Source: Candidatus Latescibacterota bacterium
Lineage (GTDB): Bacteria > Krumholzibacteriota > Krumholzibacteriia > Krumholzibacteriales > WJIX01
Assembly: GCA_030643145.1 (NCBI GenBank)
Contig: DAOWMJ010000131.1
Location: 1 to 5,988, forward strand
Direction of reading: 5' to 3'
Length of the DNA: 5,988 bases
The notes below the pieces were generated by a model, which saw only the letters and a program-made list of their open reading frames with translations, was not told the DNA's origin and searched no databases. Of this stretch, positions 1 to 5,600 are shown one piece after another. Each line of letters starts with the position of its first letter. Position 1 is the stretch's first letter. The position numbers were made by a program, and so were the translations under genes.

Positions 1-54
1 CAAAGCGGGAAAAATCAACGCGAACAGCCAGAGAATTACAACAATTTTCTTCAT
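1..54 (-). CDS. Start of a secreted or membrane protein (signal peptide only, 3' end outside window)
   Basis: Only the first 18 codons are visible: MKKIVVILWLFALIFPAL. Two lysines after the start Met followed by a long hydrophobic stretch are the n- and h-regions of a Sec signal peptide or a membrane anchor. The cleavage site and mature protein lie beyond the left edge, so the function is unknown. The ATG overlaps the TGA stop of the preceding membrane-protein gene in an ATGA arrangement, and a GGAG ribosome-binding site sits 6 bases upstream inside that gene. This makes it very likely a real, translationally coupled gene. The exported product may act in or near the envelope alongside the preceding inner-membrane protein; that is inference from position only. 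Confidence 0.72.
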   Translation of the reverse strand, partial: MKKIVVILWLFALIFPAL

Positions 55-458
55 CCGACACTCCATATCAAATAAGTGATCACAGCTACCACAAATACTA
101 CTTGAATCAGAATACTCATCCTACCGGTTTTTCTTCCGTGAGGAATAATCCCGGTATGCCCCGGAAATATTTTCTGATCCTCTCTTAACTTCCCTGTTTT
201 CCATAAAAGATTTTCCAGATCCGGAAGAACGGCAAAGGCTCCGCCCAGACAGATAGTCAACGAATAACTCCTTGTTACAACTAAAATCAGCAGAACTAGA
301 ACTCCCAAAAATATCTCCAATTTTACACTTTCAAAATCATAATGAGGTATTACATCTAGCACTACGTGACTTGCCAACCCAAAAAGAGATGCGCTTACCA
401 CTCCCGGTGAAAAATAACCGATTAAAGCTCCGGCGGCAAAATGTGTAAAAACAGTCAA
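51..458 (-). CDS. Small integral membrane protein with conserved His/Asp motifs, putative membrane-bound hydrolase-like
   Basis: This is a 135-residue polytopic inner-membrane protein of no assigned function. Hydrophobic segments are at about residues 8-37 (broken by Pro18), 47-62, 66-80 and 114-133. Polar motifs sit at the segment ends: H6; SHVVLD at 30-35 followed by PHYD at 38-41; LPDLE at 78-82; and a loop with GHTG at 100-103 and PHGR at 106-109. Repeated His and Asp at membrane borders recall the YdjM/DUF457-type membrane-bound putative metal-dependent hydrolases, but this protein is shorter and the match is by eye. The start is TTG at 458, chosen because GGGAG lies 8 bases upstream and the protein begins with the typical T-H-x-x-x-G opening; there is no in-frame ATG near the N terminus. 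It follows the Trm112-like gene after 53 bases and overlaps the next gene by ATGA, so it is probably the second gene of a three-gene unit. Confidence 0.82.
   Translation of the reverse strand: MTVFTHFAAGALIGYFSPGVVSASLFGLASHVVLDVIPHYDFESVKLEIFLGVLVLLILVVTRSYSLTICLGGAFAVLPDLENLLWKTGKLREDQKIFPGHTGIIPHGRKTGRMSILIQVVFVVAVITYLIWSVG
61..64 (-). promoter_or_regulatory. Ribosome-binding site of the truncated signal-peptide gene
   Basis: The minus strand reads GGAG here, followed by 6 bases and then the ATG at 54. It lies within the last codons of the preceding membrane-protein gene. It supports the ATG at 54 as the true start and fits translational coupling through the ATGA overlap. Confidence 0.6.
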
Positions 459-466
459 CTAGCAAA

Positions 467-471
467 CTCCC
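467..471 (-). promoter_or_regulatory. Ribosome-binding site deciding the TTG start of the membrane-protein gene
   Basis: The minus strand reads GGGAG, 8 bases before the TTG at 458. No other start in this frame has a comparable site, so this element is the main reason to accept a TTG initiation codon. Confidence 0.55.
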
Positions 472-486
472 GCAATATTGAAACGC

Positions 487-507
487 ATCTGACTTCAAGC
501 GTCAGAT
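487..507 (-). repeat. 7-bp hairpin between the Trm112-like gene and the membrane-protein gene
   Basis: The arms ATCTGAC (487-493) and GTCAGAT (501-507) are perfect inverted complements around a 7-base loop. The hairpin starts 5 bases after the Trm112-like stop codon and ends before the ribosome-binding site of the next gene. On the transcribed strand it is followed by GCGTTTC rather than a U-run, so it does not look like a classical rho-independent terminator. It may protect an mRNA end, attenuate transcription, or be chance. Confidence 0.4.
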
Positions 508-511
508 TGAA

Positions 512-682
512 TTAATCCAGTTCAACAGCCTTCTCAATTAGCATCACCGGAATATCATCCTCTATCGGATAGCGTAACCGGCATCTGTCACAAATCAGAA
601 ATTCGCCCGAATCATCGTACGCAACCCCACCCTTGCATTTTGGACAAGCTAGAATCTCCAAAAGTTCCTTTTTTATTGCCAT
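512..682 (-). CDS. Trm112/YcaR-family (UPF0434) small zinc-ribbon protein
   Basis: This 56-residue gene encodes a protein matching the Trm112p-like family (E. coli YcaR, about 60 residues) over its full length. It begins with LLEILACPKC (residues 7-16), continues with a second Cys pair CDRC (31-34), then the family signature YPIEDDIPVML (38-48). The four cysteines C13, C16, C31 and C34 can form one zinc ribbon; E. coli YcaR has lost part of this set. Eukaryotic and archaeal Trm112 proteins bind and activate class I methyltransferases that act on tRNA, rRNA and release factors. In bacteria the partner is usually not established, and no methyltransferase gene is visible here. GAGG 6 bases before the ATG supports the start. 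It is the first gene behind a strong predicted promoter, with a leader of about 110 bases, and probably heads the unit running to the left edge. Codon use resembles the neighbours. Confidence 0.9.
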   Translation of the reverse strand: MAIKKELLEILACPKCKGGVAYDDSGEFLICDRCRLRYPIEDDIPVMLIEKAVELD

Positions 683-688
683 CGCGTA

Positions 689-692
689 CCTC
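689..692 (-). promoter_or_regulatory. Ribosome-binding site of the Trm112-like gene
   Basis: The minus strand reads AGAGGT with its GAGG core 6 bases before the ATG at 682. It supports a real start for this very short gene, whose reading frame carries intact family motifs from codon 7 onward. Confidence 0.6.
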
Positions 693-751
693 TAAATCTT
701 TTAAACAATAAAAGAAAGCCCCTGATTCAGACACAACTTAACGCATCATAA

Positions 752-769
752 ATTACAGGGACCTGTAAT
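752..769. promoter_or_regulatory. Perfect 8+2+8 inverted repeat in the leader, candidate operator or small RNA hairpin
   Basis: The plus strand reads ATTACAGG-GA-CCTGTAAT, a perfect dyad of two 8-base arms around 2 bases. It lies about 32 bases downstream of the predicted -10 box and 70 bases before the Trm112-like start codon, so it would be inside the transcribed leader. The short spacing and full symmetry suit a dimeric helix-turn-helix repressor whose binding would block elongation or promoter escape. In RNA it could form a 7-bp stem with a 4-base loop, but no U-run follows, which argues against a terminator. I do not recognise it as a known consensus (not LexA, Fur or NrdR by eye). Confidence 0.5.
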
Positions 770-800
770 ACTTATTCCTGTTCAATAGCTGACATATATT

Positions 801-830
801 ATTATAGAACATTTGCCATGTTAAGGTCAA
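801..830 (-). promoter_or_regulatory. Predicted sigma70-type promoter for the Trm112-like unit
   Basis: The minus strand has TTGACC at 830-825 (five of six matches to the -35 consensus) and a perfect TATAAT at 806-801, separated by 18 bases. Transcription would begin near 794 and give a leader of about 110 bases before the Trm112-like start. It sits in the only long non-coding gap of the window, facing the downstream unit. The spacer contains a small 5-5-5 inverted repeat (AACAT at 808-812, ATGTT at 818-822) that may or may not matter. Confidence 0.7.
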
Positions 831-916
831 GTACTCAAGCGGGGAAATGATGGATTTTCTAACGGTAAGCTACATTTCGACAATATTCCATAAATATTTA
901 ATACCTTTTTGTATTC

Positions 917-1888
917 CTATTGCTCCCCGTTAAATTCCCCAATAGAAGCAAATTTCTTCACTCTCTCTTTTAGGAGAATGTCCAGTGGAATACTTTCGAG
1001 GTGATCGAATTGCTCGGTAATCAGCTTCCTGATTTCCCGCGAATTTCCCTCAGGATCCCTGTGCGCCGCACCATGCATTTCATCTATTACTATATCAACC
1101 ACATTTAACTCCAAACAATCTTTCGAAGTCAAACGAAGAGCTGAAGCAGCTTCAATAGCTTTTTTTTTGTCCTTCCAGAGAATTGCGGCGCAACCCTCTG
1201 GAGAAATTACCGAGTAAATTGAATGTTTCATCATCATTACCCTGTCCCCTATCCCTAACGCCAAAGCTCCGCCACTTCCCCCTTCACCAATAATAACTAC
1301 AACGATCGGAGTTCTAATATTGAAAACCTCTTTCAGATTCATCGCTATCGCGCCAGGCTGCCCTCTCTCTTCAGCGCCAACCCCTGGATAGGCTCCGGGG
1401 GTATCCACGAAAGAAAGAACAGGTAAAGCAAATTTTTCGGCAATTTTCATAAGCCTTAGGGATTTTCTGAAACCTTCCGGGCTTGCCATTCCAAAATTGT
1501 GTCTCAACCTGTCTTTTGTATTTCTCCCCTTCTCATGCCCAACAATCATCAGCCTTTTCTCTCCCATTGAAGCAATTCCACCAACAACAGCGGGATCATC
1601 ACCATAAAGCCTGTCCCCGTGAAGCTCACAAAAATCATCAAAGATCAAATTTATATACTGCATCAATGTAGGCCTGTCAGGGTGACGGGCAAGCTGAACT
1701 TCTTCCCAGGGGGAAAGATTCTCATAAATCCTCTCTTCAAGATCGCGAAGCCTCTCATTAAGCTTTCTTATCTCTTTGGATTCAGAGAGAAAGCCCTTCT
1801 GCTTTAATATTTCTATCTTTTCCTCAATACTTAAAAGTGGGGCTTCGAATTGCAAGTTTCCTAATCTTTCAATCGCCATATTACCCAT
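917..1888 (-). CDS. accA: Acetyl-CoA carboxylase, carboxyltransferase subunit alpha
   Basis: AccA pairs with AccD to form the carboxyltransferase that moves the carboxyl group from carboxybiotin on AccB to acetyl-CoA, giving malonyl-CoA for fatty-acid synthesis in the cytoplasm. The 323-residue frame matches the family length (E. coli 319) and order: a helical N terminus with QLARHPDRP (65-73), GHEKGR (117-122), SPEGFRKSLRLMK (136-148), DTPGAYPG (162-169), the glycine-rich GEGGSGGALALG (201-212) that stabilises the carbonyl oxyanion, SPEGCAAILWKD (229-240) and GAAHRDPE (273-280). One oddity is GQPGAIA at 176-182, where most relatives have GQ-x-EAIA. Two starts are possible. The ATG at 1888 lies 3 bases after the preceding stop with no good ribosome-binding site; the ATG at 1879 (MAIERL, 320 residues) has GGATGG 5 bases upstream and an N terminus closer to E. 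coli. The outer bound is given and 1879 is at least as likely. AccD is not in the window. Confidence 0.97.
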   Translation of the reverse strand: MGNMAIERLGNLQFEAPLLSIEEKIEILKQKGFLSESKEIRKLNERLRDLEERIYENLSPWEEVQLARHPDRPTLMQYINLIFDDFCELHGDRLYGDDPAVVGGIASMGEKRLMIVGHEKGRNTKDRLRHNFGMASPEGFRKSLRLMKIAEKFALPVLSFVDTPGAYPGVGAEERGQPGAIAMNLKEVFNIRTPIVVVIIGEGGSGGALALGIGDRVMMMKHSIYSVISPEGCAAILWKDKKKAIEAASALRLTSKDCLELNVVDIVIDEMHGAAHRDPEGNSREIRKLITEQFDHLESIPLDILLKERVKKFASIGEFNGEQ

Positions 1889-1891
1889 CCG

Positions 1892-2656
1892 TTAAAAATA
1901 GTTTACATAAGAAATTTCCACTGATCTCGCGATTCCTGGGCTTGTAGTGAAATTATCAAGCAGATCCTTAAACAAAAATCTTATTCTTAGATTTTCTTTA
2001 TAATCAATACGGACACCCGTATCCAGATACCCCCTGCCCTCTGTCAAGCATGAAGGAAGGTTGCTGTTATCATCATCGAAAGCTCCGCTATATTCAACCA
2101 GCAGAACTATTCCACTGAAAGCCTCAATAGTTAATCCCCCGAAGAAATCCGGCCCTTTTTCATATTTTCTCTCAAGAGTATAATTAACACCGCAGTGCAG
2201 GGAAAATTGCCTGAGCATATAGTAGCTTTTACTGAGGACAGCATAGAACCCCTTCGATTTCCGTTCATACCGTTCGTTATCATCCTGCCATCTATCCTGT
2301 CCCTGAGTATTAATCCCGACAGCCAGAGCCGGCCCTCCAATTATCTCCTCAACTAATCTTAATCGCATTCTGATTCCAGGCCTGTCATTATTATGTATAT
2401 CGCCACGACCGATGAAATTTTGAAGCCCGAATGAAACCCCAATCATTAAGCGTTCGCGAAATCCGACATCACACCCAAACAAAAGGCTGTTACTGGGGCC
2501 AATCGAACCCTCGTACATATAACTCCCATGAGGGATAATACCTGCCGTAGGACTCTCTACAATTGTCATATCTTCATGAAATTGCCCGTATGACTGACCG
2601 AAAAACAGCATAATAACCAGGATCGCAAACAACAGACTATAATACAATTTCAACAT
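1892..2656 (-). CDS. Predicted outer-membrane beta-barrel protein (YjbH-like)
   Basis: This 254-residue protein has a signal peptide at about 1-24 (a Lys near the start, a long hydrophobic core, probable cleavage after SYG before QFHED). The mature part alternates short amphipathic strands rich in Tyr, Phe and Gly with polar turns. It ends in ISYVNYF, and a terminal aromatic residue is the usual signal for assembly by the BAM machinery. A predicted 230-residue barrel would have roughly 10-12 strands. The segments SPTAGIIPHGSYMY, LMIGVSFGLQNFIG, KGFYAVLSKSY and GYLDTGVRIDY resemble the YjbH-like outer-membrane proteins of uncultured Gram-negative phyla; this is by eye and the function is unknown. 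The ATG lies inside the 3' end of dnaE (20-base overlap) with GGAG 6 bases upstream, and accA follows after 3 bases, so it is probably co-transcribed with both. Confidence 0.85.
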   Translation of the reverse strand: MLKLYYSLLFAILVIMLFFGQSYGQFHEDMTIVESPTAGIIPHGSYMYEGSIGPSNSLLFGCDVGFRERLMIGVSFGLQNFIGRGDIHNNDRPGIRMRLRLVEEIIGGPALAVGINTQGQDRWQDDNERYERKSKGFYAVLSKSYYMLRQFSLHCGVNYTLERKYEKGPDFFGGLTIEAFSGIVLLVEYSGAFDDDNSNLPSCLTEGRGYLDTGVRIDYKENLRIRFLFKDLLDNFTTSPGIARSVEISYVNYF

Positions 2657-5600
2657 TTTCTACTCCAGCAATTTCCTCGAGGTTTTTTATAAACTCCAGA
2701 GTTGGAGAAACATTGTAACTCCTCGATCTAATGAAAAACTTATTATCCCCATTTTCGCGCCATTTAAAAACCAATTCTTTCCTTCCGGGAAATTGTGCCA
2801 CAGTTTGTTTCAGAGATACAAGTCCATTCTCGTTAAAAAGATCTCGTTGCAGGGTTAAATAAACCTTACCGGCTAAATGATTCAACGCGCCATCAATAGA
2901 GAATATCCTGTCCGCAATAATTTTGTTGTCTCCCCTGTCCTTAGAGGAAACCTTCCCTTTGATTACTACAAGGTTTTCTACTTTCAGCTCTTCCCTGCTA
3001 TTTTGATAACAACTTGAAAACACTATCACTTCGAAAGAACCAGAAAAGTCCTCCATACCCACAAAAGCCATAGATTTTCCCCGCCTATCCAGAATAACCC
3101 GAACACTGGTAACAAGCCCCGCAATAATAACATTTTTCCTATCTTTTTTCCCGTAAAGGTCATTGCTTTCCGTGTTCAAAATGTGACTCAAAATATCCTT
3201 GTAACGATCGAGAGGATGGCCTGAAAAATAGAACCCCAGTGACTCTTTCTCATTTTTTAACTTTTCGCTCTCTTCCCATGGAGGAACATTCTCAAGCCTG
3301 ATCACATCCGACGAAGACGAACCATCGAAAAACCCAAGAAAAGTTTGTCCTCTGTCCCTCTCGTTCTGGCGCTTTTGCGCGTGGGCCAGAATTGTATCAA
3401 GGGTTGCTATTTTCTGTGATCTTGTCCCGGGCAAATTATCCGTGGCCCCGCTCCGTACGAGGCTCTCGAGGGCGCGTCTGTTCACATTGCTCAGATCAAC
3501 CCTTTCACAAAAATCGTACAGATCAACAAAGGGACCGTCTTTCAGAGCATCAACAATAGCTTCAGCTGCTGCAACACCTATATTCTTAATAGCCGCCAGA
3601 CCATAGGTTATCTCTCCGTTTGATAGATCGAATGCTTTGCCGCTTGAGTTTACGTCCGGTCCACGGACGACTATTCCCAAACTATGGCATTCTTCAAGCA
3701 ATATCACAAGTCTGTCTGTATTTCCCATATCATTAGTCATAGCGGCCGCCATAAACGCGGCCGGGTAATGAGCCTTCAGATATGCTGTTTGCATAGATAC
3801 CATAGCATAGGCGGCAGAATGTGATTTGTTAAATCCATACCCCGCGAAATGCGCCATCAACTCAAATATTTTATTGGCTTTCTGCTTGGCTATTCCCCGC
3901 TCAACTGATCCTTTGACAAAAAGCTCCTTCTGTTCGGACATGATTTTTTTATTCTTTTTTCCCATTGCGCGTCTGAGAATGTCGGCCTGCCCAAGCGAAA
4001 AACCTGCCAGGTCACTAGCTACACGCATCACCTGTTCCTGATATAAAATTACTCCATAAGTATCTTTTAGAATCGGTTCGAGCCTTGGATGAACGTAAGC
4101 GATTTTTTTTCTTGCATGTTTACATTCAATAAAATCAGTAACCATATTACTACCAAGAGGCCCCGGCCTATACAAAGCATTTATCGCTGTTACATTATCA
4201 AATGTTGTAGGTTCAATTTTTTTCAGAAGTTCACGCATGCCCGCGCTTTCAAGTTGGAAAATACCTATCGTTTTTCCTGCCCGCAGGAGATTGAATGTTT
4301 TCGGATCTTCAATTGGTATATCTTCAACTCTAATTTCCACCCCCTCATGTTTCATTATCAAAAGCAGAGTGTTTTGAATGTGTGAAAGCGTTTTTAGCCC
4401 CAGAATGTCTATTTTCAGCAATCCTATACTATCCAGAATTTTCATTTCATATTGTGTTGTTATTTCACCCTTGTTTGATCTGTAAAGAGGAACATGATTA
4501 ACAAGAGGAGTGGGGGTTATAACCAGACCGGCGGCGTGCGTGGAAGCATGTCTCGCCAACCCTTCGAGTGAAAGAGAAAGGTTTAACAATCTCTTTACAG
4601 TCGGATCATTTTTAAAAAGATCCCTTAATTCAGGTACATTCTTTATGGCATCAGAAAGAGTTACTCCAGGTTGAGAGGGTATCATCTTAGCCAATTTATC
4701 CACATCTCCATATGGAATTTTTAAAACCCGGCCAACATCTCTTATCACAGCTCTGGCAGCCATTCTTCCAAATGTTATTATCTGGCAAACATTTTCCTTT
4801 CCATAGGTTTCAACTACATGATCGATTACTTCCTGCCTTTTTTCATCACAAAAATCTATATCTATATCCGGCATCGATACTCTCTCCGGATTCAGAAAAC
4901 GCTCAAAGAGAAGACCATTATCCAGAGGATTAATACTGGTAATACCAAGAATATAACATATCAGACTCCCCGCCGCCGACCCTCTGCCCGGCCCAACTGG
5001 AATACCGGCTCCCTTGGCAAATTTCACAATATCCCATACAATTAGAAAATAGCTTGAAAATCCCATATTGCTAATAACATTCAATTCATATTTGACTCTT
5101 TCGATTACCTTATTATTTACATCTTCAAGCACATCTCCCATTCTTTCCGTTACCAAGCATTCAAGATATTCATCCGGTGATCCGTATTGTTTCGGTATCG
5201 GTGATTGTGGAAGTTGCGTTTCTTTATCTTTAAATTTGAGGTTGCATTTATCGGCTATTTCCAGTGTGTTTTTCAGCGCTTCTTCGTGATCGGGGAAAAG
5301 ATTCGCCATCTGCTCAGGGGTTTTAAAATAAGTTTCCGGGTTTGATTTAAGCCCCCTGCTTTGATCATCAAGATCACTGCCTGTCTGGAGACAAAGAAGA
5401 ATATCATGAGCTTCATGCTCTTCAGCAGTACAATAATGGCAATCATTTGTTACAACGAGTGGTAATCCGAGATTTTTTGCCAGATTGGTCAACTTTGGGA
5501 TTACGAGCAATTCCTTATCTATCCCGTGGTTCTGGAGTTCAATATAAAAATCTCCACTAGCGAAGATTGAGGCTAATCTCTCGGCAATCCTATTTGCTTC

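Larger units (their letters stand above)
683..916. other. Intergenic region between accA and the Trm112-like gene
   Basis: This 234-base stretch has no credible coding frame on either strand. It is AT-rich next to accA (about 880-915), where a 5-bp AATAC/GTATT hairpin directly follows the accA stop and TAAATATTTA forms a short palindrome at 891-900. Neither is followed by a U-run, so no clear terminator for the upstream unit is visible. The rest holds the predicted promoter, the 18-base dyad and the ribosome-binding site of the next gene. Confidence 0.7.

Noticed and set aside
900..915. AATAC/GTATT hairpin right after the accA stop as a rho-independent terminator
   Set aside because: The stem is only 5 AT-rich base pairs and is not followed by a U-run on the minus strand, so it is too weak to call.
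1160..1168. Run of nine A residues (minus strand) in accA as a phase-variable tract
   Set aside because: It encodes three lysines in a KDKKKA segment where basic residues are ordinary, and a housekeeping enzyme is an unlikely phase-variation target.
1483..1807. Two overlapping plus-strand frames of 62 codons opposite accA
   Set aside because: Their composition is that of the complement of a conserved gene; no start signals or recognisable motifs.
2131..2340. Minus-strand frame of 69 codons inside the outer-membrane protein gene
   Set aside because: It lies in another frame of a well-supported gene and has no recognisable features.
2521..2550. Shared peptide GIIPHG in the outer-membrane protein and in the small membrane protein (near 130-150)
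   Set aside because: The surrounding residues and the contexts (barrel turn versus inner-membrane loop) are unrelated, so a six-residue match is probably coincidence.
3826..5289. Several plus-strand open frames of 70-100 codons opposite dnaE
   Set aside because: They are antisense to a fully conserved coding region and have no family-like motifs or ribosome-binding signals.
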